This document shows, in pieces, positions 10,135 to 18,806 of a stretch of 64,000 bases of DNA. Position 1 is the first letter of the stretch, and every line of letters starts with the position of its first letter. The notes beneath the pieces were generated by a model. The model did not search any database. It saw only the letters and a list, made by a program, of their open reading frames with translations, and was not told the DNA's origin. The position numbers were made by a program, and so were the translations under genes. Origin of the DNA: Avispirillum sp959601495 (GTDB lineage Bacteria; Bacillota; Clostridia; Oscillospirales; CAG-272); contig CAUGPT010000007.1 of NCBI GenBank assembly GCA_959601495.1, positions 1-64,000 of the forward strand, written 5' to 3'.

Positions 10135-11040
10135 ATGGGATTTTTCGATAAACTGAAAAGCGGACTTGCCAAAACGAAAAACGCGGTTTTTTCGCAGGTG
10201 GACAGTATTCTCAAAAGCTTTGTAAAGGTGGACGAGGATCTTCTGGAGGAGCTTGAAGAGGCGCTTATATGCTCCGATATGGGCATGGAATGCGCCGAAA
10301 AGGTCATAGACGAGCTTCGGGACGCCGTCCGCGAGGGCAGACTGAAGGAGCCCGAAGAGGTAAAGGCGGCGCTGAAGGATATCCTTCGCGGCATGATCGG
10401 CGAGGGCGAGCCGCTGAAGCTTGACACAACGCCGTCCGTTATACTTGTTATCGGAGTAAACGGCGTCGGAAAGACCACGTCTATCGGAAAGATCGCGTAC
10501 AACCTGCGCCGACAGGGTAAAAGCGTGCTTGTAGCCGCTGCGGATACGTTCCGCGCCGCGGCAATAGAGCAGCTGTCCGTCTGGTGCGACAGAGCGGGCG
10601 CGGAGCTTGTACACCAGAATGAGGGCAGCGACCCCGCAGCGGTAGTATTTGACGCCGCGGCAGCCGCCAAAAAGCGCGGCGCCGACGTTCTTATAGTAGA
10701 CACGGCGGGGCGTCTGCACAACAAGAAAAATCTCATGGCAGAGCTTGCCAAGATCGACAGGGTAATATCCCGCGAGCTGCCGGGTGCCTCCCGCGAGACG
10801 CTGCTGGTGCTTGATTCCACCACCGGTCAGAACGCCGTTGTTCAGGCAAAGGAGTTCAAAGAGAGCGCCGATATAACGGGGCTTATCCTCACAAAGCTTG
10901 ACGGCACGGCAAAAGGCGGCGCGGTCTTTGCCATAAAGGATATACTTGACATACCGGTGAAATATATCGGTGTGGGCGAGCAGATAGAGGATATGCAGCC
11001 CTTTGACGCCGATATGTTTGTGGAGGCGCTGTTCGACTGA
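10135..11040 (+). CDS. ftsY: Signal recognition particle receptor FtsY
   Basis: GTPase that docks SRP-ribosome complexes at the membrane. The 301-residue protein consists of the N domain plus the G domain: G1 GVNGVGKTTSIGKIA near residue 108, then DTFRAAAIEQL, DTAGRLHNKKNLMAEL and TKLDGTAKGGAVFAI. It lacks the long acidic A domain of the E. coli protein, as is normal for Firmicutes. The rdgB ATG begins one base after the stop codon, so the two are coupled. Confidence 0.98.
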   Translation: MGFFDKLKSGLAKTKNAVFSQVDSILKSFVKVDEDLLEELEEALICSDMGMECAEKVIDELRDAVREGRLKEPEEVKAALKDILRGMIGEGEPLKLDTTPSVILVIGVNGVGKTTSIGKIAYNLRRQGKSVLVAAADTFRAAAIEQLSVWCDRAGAELVHQNEGSDPAAVVFDAAAAAKKRGADVLIVDTAGRLHNKKNLMAELAKIDRVISRELPGASRETLLVLDSTTGQNAVVQAKEFKESADITGLILTKLDGTAKGGAVFAIKDILDIPVKYIGVGEQIEDMQPFDADMFVEALFD

Positions 11041-11041
11041 T

Positions 11042-11701
11042 ATGGATATAGTTCTTGCATCGAGAAACAGAAAAAAGATACGCGAACTTGACGGGCTTCT
11101 GAAAAGCCTTTGCCCCGATATAACGGTGCGATCTCTTGACGATATAGGCTTTTCGGGAGATATTGAGGAAAACGGACAAAGCTTTGCGGAAAACGCTCTT
11201 ATAAAAGCAAGCGTGCCCGCGTCCCTCGGATATATAGGCGTTGCGGACGATTCGGGTCTGTGCGTCGACGCGCTCTGCGGCGCGCCCGGTATATATTCGG
11301 CAAGATACTCAGGTCTCGGAGACACGGAAAACAACAAAAAGCTTCTTCGCGAGCTTTCGGGCGCGGAGGACAGAGGCGCGGAGTTCGTGTGCGCCGTTGC
11401 CTGCGTTGTCCCGACGTCATTGGGGCTTTGCCTTCCCGAGGGGCTTTGCGATAAAAAGTATTCGGACTTTGCCTCCGCGCGCTGCGGGGCATCCGCCGAA
11501 GCGTTTGTTACGGTCGGCAGATGCAGGGGCGAAATACTGACAGAGGAGAGGGGGACGGACGGTTTCGGCTACGATCCGCTGTTCTGGTGCCCCGAATATA
11601 AAAAGAGCTTTGCGCAGCTCAGCGCAGAGGAAAAGGACAGCGTCAGCCACAGGGGACGCGCCATGCGCTCTTTCGCAAAGCTTATATCCGAAATTCACTG
11701 A
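11042..11701 (+). CDS. rdgB: XTP/dITP pyrophosphatase (RdgB/HAM1)
   Basis: House-cleaning enzyme that hydrolyses non-canonical purine triphosphates. I start it at ATG 11042, 1 bp after ftsY, giving MDIVLASRNRKKIREL and 219 residues; the upstream in-frame extension lies inside ftsY. Family motifs are SRNRKK, GQSFAENALIKA, VADDSGLCVDAL, FGYDPLFWCPEY and SVSHRGRAM. Between about residues 125 and 155 there is a Cys-rich segment longer than in typical members. Confidence 0.95.
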   Translation: MDIVLASRNRKKIRELDGLLKSLCPDITVRSLDDIGFSGDIEENGQSFAENALIKASVPASLGYIGVADDSGLCVDALCGAPGIYSARYSGLGDTENNKKLLRELSGAEDRGAEFVCAVACVVPTSLGLCLPEGLCDKKYSDFASARCGASAEAFVTVGRCRGEILTEERGTDGFGYDPLFWCPEYKKSFAQLSAEEKDSVSHRGRAMRSFAKLISEIH

Positions 11702-11772
11702 TTTTTACAAAAAAATTGCATTTGCAAAAAGATTTGCAAAAGAAAATACGTTAATATAGTTAAGGTATATTT

Positions 11773-12072
11773 ATGATAACAGGAAAACAGAGAGCGGCTC
11801 TGCGCCGCATGTCAAATTCGCTTGACACCATATATCAGGTAGGCAAGGGCGGTTTTTCGCCCGAGCTTATAAAGGGTCTTTCCGACGCACTTGAGGCGAG
11901 AGAGCTTGTAAAGCTGCGAGTGCTTGAAAACAGCGGCATGACAACACGCTCTGTCGCCGACGCGCTTGCGGGGGAGCTTTCCTGCGAGATCGTAAGCGTT
12001 GTGGGCGGGTGCATTGTTATATACCGCCGCTCGTCCATTGAGAAAAACAGAAAGATAGAGCTGCCGAAATGA
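11773..12072 (+). CDS. yhbY: YhbY-type RNA-binding protein (CRM domain)
   Basis: Small CRM-domain protein of 99 residues that binds pre-50S ribosomal particles in characterised homologues. MITGKQRAALRRMSNSL and the GKGGFSPELIKGLSDALEARELVKLRVLE core are the family signature. A 71-bp gap before it is AT-rich with a TTGCAA / TATAGT pair at a poor spacing, a possible weak promoter. The last codon overlaps the nadD start by 4 bp (ATGA). Confidence 0.93.
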   Translation: MITGKQRAALRRMSNSLDTIYQVGKGGFSPELIKGLSDALEARELVKLRVLENSGMTTRSVADALAGELSCEIVSVVGGCIVIYRRSSIEKNRKIELPK

Positions 12073-12722
12073 CGGATAAAAATGACGCCGCAAAAAGTAT
12101 AGGTCTTTTCGGCGGAACGTTTTCGCCCCCCCATGAGGGTCACGTCAGGGCGGCAAGGCTGTTTATCGACGTCATGGGGCTTGACAGGCTCATAGTAATG
12201 CCGGCGGGCTTTCCGCCGCATAAGCCGCTGCCAGACGGCGCCTCCGACAGCGACAGACTTGAAATGGCGCGCCGCGCCTTCGGCGCTTTCGCCGAAGTTT
12301 CCGATTGGGAGATAAAACGCGGCGGCAAGAGCTACACGGTGGACACTCTGCGAATGCTCAGAGAAAAATATCCCGAGGACAGACTTTATATGCTCATCGG
12401 CGAGGATATGCTCGAGTCCTTCGGCTCGTGGCGATCCCCCGCGGAGATAGCAAAGCTTGCAGGGGTCTGCTATATGCGGCGAAACGCCTCCGGCAGGCTC
12501 TGTGCCGCCGAGGACGAATTCGAGCGCATATGCGGCTGCCGTCCCGTCTTTATCGGGGCGGAGCCGCTCGTAGTATCGTCTACCGAAATAAGAGAAAAAC
12601 TGAACGCGGGGCAAAAGCCGGATGCCTTGGCGACTTCTGTATACGAATATATAAAGGAAAACGGTTTGTATCATGACAGAAATAACGGAGAAAATGCTCG
12701 CGGAGCTGAGAGAGAGAGTTAA
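12069..12722 (+). CDS. nadD: Nicotinate-nucleotide adenylyltransferase
   Basis: Converts nicotinate mononucleotide and ATP to deamido-NAD in NAD synthesis. Motifs: GLFGGTFSPPHEGH (the HxGH nucleotidyl-transfer site), GGKSYTVDTL, LIGEDML and the C-terminal SSTEIREKL. Homologues normally end near ENGLY; here 16 further residues run into yqeK, whose start lies 50 nt upstream of the nadD stop. It belongs to the yhbY-nadD-yqeK-LCP-LCP-rsfS operon. Confidence 0.96.
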   Translation: MTDKNDAAKSIGLFGGTFSPPHEGHVRAARLFIDVMGLDRLIVMPAGFPPHKPLPDGASDSDRLEMARRAFGAFAEVSDWEIKRGGKSYTVDTLRMLREKYPEDRLYMLIGEDMLESFGSWRSPAEIAKLAGVCYMRRNASGRLCAAEDEFERICGCRPVFIGAEPLVVSSTEIREKLNAGQKPDALATSVYEYIKENGLYHDRNNGENARGAERES

Positions 12723-13326
12723 GCCCTATCTTACGGACAAGCGCTATCTCCACACTCTTGCGGTGGAAGAAGAGGCGGCAGCCCTCGGCAGCGTATATCT
12801 GCCAAGCGACATAAACCGTCTCCGCGCTGCGGCGCTTTTGCACGATATAACAAAAAAACTGACTGCGGATGAGCAGCTGCGCATATGCGAAGAATTTCAC
12901 ATACCGGCAACCGCGGCGGACGCCGTGTTCTCGCCGAAGCTTTTCCACGCAAAGACCGCGGCGGCAATAGCCGCACGCGACTTTTCAGAGTATGCGGACG
13001 CTGAGGTCATTTCCGGAGTGCGCTGGCACACAACCGGTCGTGCGGGCATGACCGATTTTGAAGCTATTATATATCTTGCGGATTATATAGAAAAAACGCG
13101 CACGTTTGAGGACTGCGTAAAGCTGAGAGAGTATTTCTACGGCGCCCTCGCCGCGGCGCAGGATGACGAGGCAAAGCGCGAGCTTCTGTGGCGCACAATG
13201 GCGCTGTCCTTTGATATGACGATAAAAAGCCTTATGAGCGATTCTTCGCTTATAGACCGTGACACGGTCGAAGCGCGCAACTATTATCTTATGAAGCTCG
13301 GCACGGCGGCAAGGAGAGAAAAGTGA
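12673..13326 (+). CDS. yqeK: HD-domain hydrolase YqeK (bis(5'-nucleosyl)-tetraphosphatase type)
   Basis: HD-superfamily phosphohydrolase; the family cleaves diadenosine tetraphosphate. Metal ligands are visible in KRYLHTLAVEEEA, ALLHDITKKL, FHAKTAAAIA and the late YLADYIE. The ATG at 12673 overlaps nadD by 50 nt in another frame; homologues start at about this point, so I keep it. It overlaps the next gene by 4 bp (GTGA). The nadD-yqeK-LCP-rsfS order is conserved across Firmicutes. Confidence 0.93.
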   Translation: MTEITEKMLAELRERVKPYLTDKRYLHTLAVEEEAAALGSVYLPSDINRLRAAALLHDITKKLTADEQLRICEEFHIPATAADAVFSPKLFHAKTAAAIAARDFSEYADAEVISGVRWHTTGRAGMTDFEAIIYLADYIEKTRTFEDCVKLREYFYGALAAAQDDEAKRELLWRTMALSFDMTIKSLMSDSSLIDRDTVEARNYYLMKLGTAARREK

Positions 13327-14486
13327 CCAATTTCAAAAAAATCATGAAAAAAGTGCTCCCGCGCCTTTTGTCCGGACTGATTGCCGGAGTATGCGCGCTG
13401 ACGCTTTTCGCGTTCAACTATTTTGTCCTTTTTGTTCCGGATTCCTCGCAGAAGGACATTAAATTTGAGATCCCCGACGATACGTCAAAGGGAGACGCAA
13501 AAAAGCCTACCGTAAAGCCCACCGTTTCAAAAGCGGAAAATTACAACATACTTGTAATGGGTCACGACAGGGCGGCAAGCCTTACCGACGTTATAATGCT
13601 TATAAACTATAACGTCAAGGAGCAGAAGATCACCATAATGCAGCTGCCCCGCGACACATACGTAACGGTCAACGACTACTATTATCACAAGATCAACGGA
13701 CTGTACAACTACTGCATTTCCGAGGTGCGGGAGGAAGGCTCAAAGGATGCCGAAAAGGACGGATGCGTCCGTATGGCGGAGTATCTTGAGAAAAACCTTG
13801 CCATTACGATCCACTATTCCGCAGTCATGGACCTTGACGGCTTTGAGGGCATAGTGGACGCCATCGGCGGCGTTGATATGTACGTTCCGCAGGATATGTA
13901 CTATTCCGACCCCGGGCAGAATCTGTATATCAACCTCAGAGAAGGATATCAGCATCTGGACGGCGCAAAGGCAGAGCAGTTCGTAAGATACCGCAGCGGC
14001 TACGTCACGGGCGACATCGGACGCGGCAACGCGCAGAAGCTGTTTATCTCGGCGTTCATAAAATCGCTTACAACGAGTCTTGCTAATGCCGATGCCTCCA
14101 TGATAACGACCCTTGCGGGTAATGTTATAAACTATGTCAAAACGGATATGAGTGTTGCCGATATAGTATACTTCGGCAAAAGCTTTCTCGGTATAGGCAA
14201 GGGCGACGGCGTAAAGCTTGAAAATATCAGCCTCATGACCATGCCCGGCAACGCCACCATGTACAATGGAGCGTCCGTCTTTGTAATGAACAAGGCATAT
14301 GTTGCACAGCTTATAAATGAGTATTATAATATATACGACTACAACATAACGTCCGCTTTTGACAAAAACGAATTTTTTGTCACGCGTGAGCAGAGCGTTG
14401 TGCGCGATATATACTCAGCCGACAAGGAAAGCGTAACGCTTACGGTGTATACCGCAGGCAGCCTTGACGAAAACGGGCTTGAATAA
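13323..14486 (+). CDS. LytR-CpsA-Psr (LCP) family cell-wall glycopolymer ligase, membrane-anchored
   Basis: LCP enzymes attach teichoic-acid-type or capsular polymers to peptidoglycan. The protein has a short cytoplasmic N-terminus, one membrane segment (about residues 15-38), a linker and the LCP domain: NILVMGHDRAASLTDVIMLI, QLPRDTYVTV, DLDGFEGIVDAIGGVDMY and EQFVRYRSGYVTGDIGRGNAQK (arginines binding the lipid pyrophosphate). It starts with GTG overlapping yqeK. It is the first of two adjacent paralogues that share most of the LCP core. Confidence 0.92.
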   Translation: MTNFKKIMKKVLPRLLSGLIAGVCALTLFAFNYFVLFVPDSSQKDIKFEIPDDTSKGDAKKPTVKPTVSKAENYNILVMGHDRAASLTDVIMLINYNVKEQKITIMQLPRDTYVTVNDYYYHKINGLYNYCISEVREEGSKDAEKDGCVRMAEYLEKNLAITIHYSAVMDLDGFEGIVDAIGGVDMYVPQDMYYSDPGQNLYINLREGYQHLDGAKAEQFVRYRSGYVTGDIGRGNAQKLFISAFIKSLTTSLANADASMITTLAGNVINYVKTDMSVADIVYFGKSFLGIGKGDGVKLENISLMTMPGNATMYNGASVFVMNKAYVAQLINEYYNIYDYNITSAFDKNEFFVTREQSVVRDIYSADKESVTLTVYTAGSLDENGLE

Positions 14487-14538
14487 AAACCGCTCGGTAC
14501 ATAGCAAAAAACCGATACAGAGAAAGGAAAAAACGGTT

Positions 14539-15612
14539 ATGAAAATGAAAAGAATACTTGCCGTGCTTCTGTGCGCGGTAATGCTTATACCTCTTGCCGC
14601 CTGCGGCAGAAAGCCAGCTGTTTCGGACGACACAAAGGACCCCCGCGACACACCGGACAATATAGAGTCCGAAACAAAGGTCAACTTTCTCGTAATGGGA
14701 CATGACAGAGCGGCAAACCTTACCGACGTTATCATGATAGTGACCCTTGATACAAAGGACGGCTCAATGGCGCTGACCCAGGTTCCCCGCGACACATACG
14801 TTGAGCTTGACGACTACTATTATCACAAGATCAACGGAATGTTCAACTACTTTATAGGCAAGGCGAAGGACAACGGCTCGTCATCCGCGGAGAAGGATGC
14901 GCTTACTATGTGCGCCGACTATCTCTCAAAGCACCTTGATATAAAGATACATCACAGCGCTGTCATGGATCTTGACGGCTTCGGCGATATAGTGGACGCT
15001 ATCGGCGGCGTTTATATGTACATCCCCTATTCCATGTACTATTCCGACCCGGGACAGAACCTTTACGTCAATCTGCCCGAGGGCTACTGCAACATGACTG
15101 GCGATCAGGCGGAACAGTTTGTCAGATACCGCAGCGGTTACCTTAATGCCGACATCGGACGCGGAGACGCGCAGAAAATGTTTATGACGGCGTTTATCGA
15201 GTCAGCCAAGAAAAATGTGAAGCTTTCAAATATTGATAACATCGCCTCTATCGTGCTTGCAAGCGTTATCACCGATGTTACCGTCGGCGATATAGTAAAG
15301 TACGCAAAGGCTGTGCTCTCTCTTGACCTTTCCAACATCACCATGATGACACTGCCCGGTCAGGCGGCTATGTGCGACGGCGCTTCGTACTATGTTATGA
15401 ACCGCGCAAGCGTTATGGGCATTATGCAGAAATACTACAACATCTATAAAACCGCAGTTGACGACAGCTCCTTTGACAAGGAGAGGGCATTCTGCAACGA
15501 CGACGATCCCGATATGAAGGCTGTTTACTATGCTGACGCATCGGAAATGCCCGCAAACGAGCACAACGCAAAGGATATATCCGACAACGATATTGATATA
15601 CCCCTTTATTAA
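14539..15612 (+). CDS. LCP family protein exported as a lipoprotein
   Basis: Tandem paralogue of the preceding LCP gene with the same core motifs (NFLVMGHDRAANLTDVIMIV, QVPRDTYVEL, DLDGFGDIVDAIGGVYMY, EQFVRYRSGYLNADIGRGDAQK). The start at ATG 14539 follows an AGAAAGGA site; in-frame sequence upstream overlaps the spacer and lacks such a site. Instead of a transmembrane anchor it begins with a signal peptide and lipobox (LIPLAAC, Cys22), so it should be held in the membrane by a lipid. Conserved Arg and Asp residues of the active site appear retained. 357 residues. Confidence 0.9.
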   Translation: MKMKRILAVLLCAVMLIPLAACGRKPAVSDDTKDPRDTPDNIESETKVNFLVMGHDRAANLTDVIMIVTLDTKDGSMALTQVPRDTYVELDDYYYHKINGMFNYFIGKAKDNGSSSAEKDALTMCADYLSKHLDIKIHHSAVMDLDGFGDIVDAIGGVYMYIPYSMYYSDPGQNLYVNLPEGYCNMTGDQAEQFVRYRSGYLNADIGRGDAQKMFMTAFIESAKKNVKLSNIDNIASIVLASVITDVTVGDIVKYAKAVLSLDLSNITMMTLPGQAAMCDGASYYVMNRASVMGIMQKYYNIYKTAVDDSSFDKERAFCNDDDPDMKAVYYADASEMPANEHNAKDISDNDIDIPLY

Positions 15613-15633
15613 CTGAAAAGGACACCGAAATAT

Positions 15634-16041
15634 ATGGAAAATTCCGAATTTGCACCCTCTGCACAGATAACTCTGTGCGATGATCCCTCGCCGCGCAATA
15701 TAGCCGAGTTTGCCGTAAAGATCCTCGACTCCAAAAAGGCGCGGGACATAAAGCTTCTCTACGTGGAGGATCAGACGAGCATTGCGGACTGGTTCGTTGT
15801 ATGCACCGGTACTTCAAGCACGCATATAGATTCTCTCGCGCAGGAGGTCGAATACAGACTGTCAAAGTACGGCATCGCCCCGCTCCACACTGAGGGCGGA
15901 CGCGGCGACAGCTGGATACTTGCCGACTACGGCGCTGTTATACTTCACGTTTTCAGCGCGCAGAAACGCGATTTCTATAAGCTTGAAAAGCTGTTCAAAG
16001 AGGGCAGCGAGGTTGATATCTCTCATATTATTACTGAGTAA
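15634..16041 (+). CDS. rsfS: Ribosome silencing factor RsfS
   Basis: Binds ribosomal protein uL14 and blocks subunit joining under starvation. The 135-residue protein has the RsfS core AVKILDSKKARDIKLLYVEDQTSIADWFVVCTG (split by conserved turns), GRGDSWILADYGAVILHVF and YKLEKLF. It carries about 22 extra N-terminal residues before the core. It is 12 bp upstream of leuS. Confidence 0.95.
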   Translation: MENSEFAPSAQITLCDDPSPRNIAEFAVKILDSKKARDIKLLYVEDQTSIADWFVVCTGTSSTHIDSLAQEVEYRLSKYGIAPLHTEGGRGDSWILADYGAVILHVFSAQKRDFYKLEKLFKEGSEVDISHIITE

Positions 16042-16053
16042 CGGAGCGCTGAC

Positions 16054-18456
16054 ATGAAATACGATTTTAAGACAGTAGAAGAAAAGTGGCAGAAAAAATG
16101 GGAGGACGCAGGCGCGTTCAAGGCAGAGGATTTCAGCAAAAAGCCTAAGTTTTACGCAATGGTAGAGTTTCCGTATCCCAGCGGTGCGGGTATGCACGTC
16201 GGTCATATAAAGGCATATTCCGGTCTTGAGGTGGTCTCCCGCAAGCGCCGTATGCAGGGCTACAACGTGCTTTTCCCCATCGGCTTTGACGCTTTCGGAC
16301 TTCCCACCGAAAACTATGCCATAAAGACAAACACGCACCCCAGAGTGGTGACCGACCGCAATATCGCAAGGTTTACCGAGCAGCTTAAAAAGGTCGGCTT
16401 TTCCTTCGACTGGTCGCGCGTTATCGATACCACGGACGAAAAGTATTACAAGTGGACTCAGTGGATATTCCTTAAAATGTTCGACAACGGACTTGTTTTC
16501 CGCGACACTGCGCTTGTAAACTACTGCCCCAGCTGCAAGGTCGTGCTTTCCAACGAGGACTCTCAGGGCGGCAAGTGCGATATATGCCACAGCGAGGTCG
16601 TGCAGAAGTCAAAGGACGTCTGGTATCTCAGAATAACCGAATACGCTGATAAGCTTCTTGAGGGGCTCAAGGATGTTGACTATCTGCCCAACATAAAGCT
16701 TCAGCAGGAGAACTGGATAGGCAAGTCTACGGGCGCGTTCGTAAACTTCGGCATCGCAGACGCGGACGATAAGATAAAGATATATACTACCCGTCCCGAT
16801 ACGCTTTTCGGTGTAACGTTCATGGTAATGGCGCCCGAGCATCCTCTGCTTGACAAGTACGCGGACAGGATAAAGAATTTTGCCGATGTTCTGGCATACC
16901 GTGAACAGTGCGCAAGGAAAACGGAGTTCGAGCGCACACAGCTTGTAAAGGATAAATCGGGCGTAAAGCTTGAGGGCTTTACCGCGGTCAATCCTATAAA
17001 CGGCAAGGAAATTCCCGTATTTATTTCCGATTACGTTATGATGGGCTACGGCACGGGCGCTATAATGGCGGTGCCCGCGCACGATCAGCGCGACTATGAC
17101 TTTGCGAAAAAGTTCGGCGCGGATATTATCGAAGTCATCCGCGGCGGCGATATTTCGGCAGAGGCATATACGGGCGACGGCGAAATGGTGAATTCCGATT
17201 TCCTCAACGGATACACTAACAAAAAGGACTCTATCCGCCGCATGACAGACGAGCTTGAAAAGCTCGGCGTGGGCTGCGGCGGCGTTCAGTACAAAATGAA
17301 GGACTGGGCGTTCAACCGCCAGCGCTACTGGGGCGAGCCTATTCCCATAATCCATTGTCCCAAGTGCGGCATGGTGGGCGTTCCTTATGAAGAGCTTCCG
17401 CTGAAGCTGCCCGAAATGGAAAACTTTGAACCCGGTGTCGGCGGCGAAAGCCCCCTCGCAAAGCTTGACAGCTTTGTAAACTGCACCTGCCCCAAGTGCG
17501 GCGGCGCGGCTCGCCGCGAGACAGATACCATGCCCCAGTGGGCAGGCTCTTCATGGTATTTCCTGCGCTATATCGACCCCAACAACGACAAACGTTTTGC
17601 CGATATGGACAAAATGAAATACTGGCTGCCCGTTGACTGGTACAACGGCGGCATGGAGCACGTCACAAGACATATGATATACTCCCGCTTCTGGCACCAC
17701 TTCCTGTACGATATAGGCGAGGTGCCCTGTCCCGAACCGTACGCCAAGAGAACGGCGCAGGGACTGATCCTGGGACCCGACGGCGAGAAGATGTCAAAGT
17801 CAAAGGGCAATGTAATTGACCCTCTGGACGTTGTTGACAAATACGGCGCAGATGTTCTGCGCGTGTATGTGCTGTTCATGGGCGACTACGAAAAGGCGGC
17901 TCCCTGGTCGGACAGCAGCGTTCGCGGCTGCAAGAGGTTTCTTGACAGAACCGCAGGGCTTCTCGACATTGCAAAGGGAAGCGGAGCAACTCCCGAGCTT
18001 GAGTCTTCGTTCCACAAGACCGTAAAGAAGGTAAGCGACGATATTGAAGAAATGAAATTCAATACCGGCATTGCCGCGCTTATGACGCTTATAAACGAGA
18101 TATACGATCACGGCTCTCTGACAGTCGATGAACTTAAAACGTTTGTCAGCCTGCTTTGCCCCTACGCTCCTCACCTCTGCGAGGAGATATGGGAAAAGTG
18201 CGGCGGCAAGGGACTTCTTTCTCTCGGCGAGTGGCCCGAGTTTGACGAAGCAAAGACCGTTGACGAGACTGTTGAGATCGCGGTCCAGATATGCGGCAAG
18301 CTGCGCGCTACCATAACTATTCCCAGAGACGCGGATAAGGACGAGGCGATCGCCGCCGCAAAGGCTGACGCGCGCGTGGCAGAACAGCTGGCGGGCAAAA
18401 ACATCGTCAAAGAGATATATGTCCCGGGCAGAATAGTAAATATAGTTGCAAAATAA
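16054..18456 (+). CDS. leuS: Leucyl-tRNA synthetase
   Basis: Class I aminoacyl-tRNA synthetase charging tRNA-Leu. The 800-residue protein shows the HIGH-type motif (PYPSGAGMHVGHIKAY) near residue 45, an inserted CP1 editing domain (TTRPDTLFGVTFMVMAPEHP), a Cys-rich zinc module (CPKCGMVG), GMEHVTRHMIYSRFW and the KMSKS loop (GEKMSKSKGNVIDP). The spacing to rsfS is only 12 bp, so there is no room for its own leader or T-box. A roughly 120-bp gap with a new promoter follows. Confidence 0.98.
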   Translation: MKYDFKTVEEKWQKKWEDAGAFKAEDFSKKPKFYAMVEFPYPSGAGMHVGHIKAYSGLEVVSRKRRMQGYNVLFPIGFDAFGLPTENYAIKTNTHPRVVTDRNIARFTEQLKKVGFSFDWSRVIDTTDEKYYKWTQWIFLKMFDNGLVFRDTALVNYCPSCKVVLSNEDSQGGKCDICHSEVVQKSKDVWYLRITEYADKLLEGLKDVDYLPNIKLQQENWIGKSTGAFVNFGIADADDKIKIYTTRPDTLFGVTFMVMAPEHPLLDKYADRIKNFADVLAYREQCARKTEFERTQLVKDKSGVKLEGFTAVNPINGKEIPVFISDYVMMGYGTGAIMAVPAHDQRDYDFAKKFGADIIEVIRGGDISAEAYTGDGEMVNSDFLNGYTNKKDSIRRMTDELEKLGVGCGGVQYKMKDWAFNRQRYWGEPIPIIHCPKCGMVGVPYEELPLKLPEMENFEPGVGGESPLAKLDSFVNCTCPKCGGAARRETDTMPQWAGSSWYFLRYIDPNNDKRFADMDKMKYWLPVDWYNGGMEHVTRHMIYSRFWHHFLYDIGEVPCPEPYAKRTAQGLILGPDGEKMSKSKGNVIDPLDVVDKYGADVLRVYVLFMGDYEKAAPWSDSSVRGCKRFLDRTAGLLDIAKGSGATPELESSFHKTVKKVSDDIEEMKFNTGIAALMTLINEIYDHGSLTVDELKTFVSLLCPYAPHLCEEIWEKCGGKGLLSLGEWPEFDEAKTVDETVEIAVQICGKLRATITIPRDADKDEAIAAAKADARVAEQLAGKNIVKEIYVPGRIVNIVAK

Positions 18457-18487
18457 AAGGCTTTTTCAAAGAATTGTAAAAATGTTC

Positions 18488-18516
18488 TTGACAAGCACAG
18501 CTTTCACAGCTATAAT
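18488..18516 (+). promoter_or_regulatory. Consensus sigma-A promoter for rpsU
   Basis: A perfect TTGACA (18488-18493), 17-bp spacer and perfect TATAAT (18511-18516). Transcription would start near 18523. The leader contains an AGAAG / CTTCT inverted pair (about 18521-18543) and a GGGGAGGG ribosome-binding site before the rpsU ATG. The strength fits a ribosomal protein gene. Confidence 0.85.
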
Positions 18517-18575
18517 AATTAAGAAGTGCAATCCGGCGCTTCTCAGTGCATAAAGCGAGGGGAGGGAAACAGATA

Positions 18576-18752
18576 ATGGCAGAAATCAGAGTAAAAGAGA
18601 ATGAGTCTCTTGACAGCGCGCTCCGTCGCTTTAAGCGTCAGTGCCAGAGATCGGGTATCCAGGCCGAGCTTCGTAAAAGAGAATGCTATGAAAAGCCCAG
18701 CGTAAAGAAAAAGAAAAAGTCTGAGGCAGCAAGAAAGCGTAAATTCAAGTAA
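18576..18752 (+). CDS. rpsU: 30S ribosomal protein S21 (bS21)
   Basis: 58-residue ribosomal protein of the small-subunit platform, starting MAEIRVKENESLDSALRRFKR and ending in a Lys/Arg-rich tail, as in other Firmicutes. The start at 18576 is chosen over an in-frame ATG 30 nt upstream because a GGGGAGGG site lies just before it and homologues begin MAEI. It forms a one-gene unit bounded by a consensus promoter and a terminator. Confidence 0.97.
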   Translation: MAEIRVKENESLDSALRRFKRQCQRSGIQAELRKRECYEKPSVKKKKKSEAARKRKFK

Positions 18753-18759
18753 TAAAAAC

Positions 18760-18790
18760 GGGGGCTGAATATTTTCAGCTCCCGCTTTTT
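18760..18790 (+). terminator. Rho-independent terminator after rpsU
   Basis: GGGGGCTGAA and TTCAGCTCCC form a 10-bp stem with a four-base loop and one G-T pair, followed by TTTTT. Confidence 0.85.
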
Positions 18791-18806
18791 ACATTTAGGA
18801 GTATAT

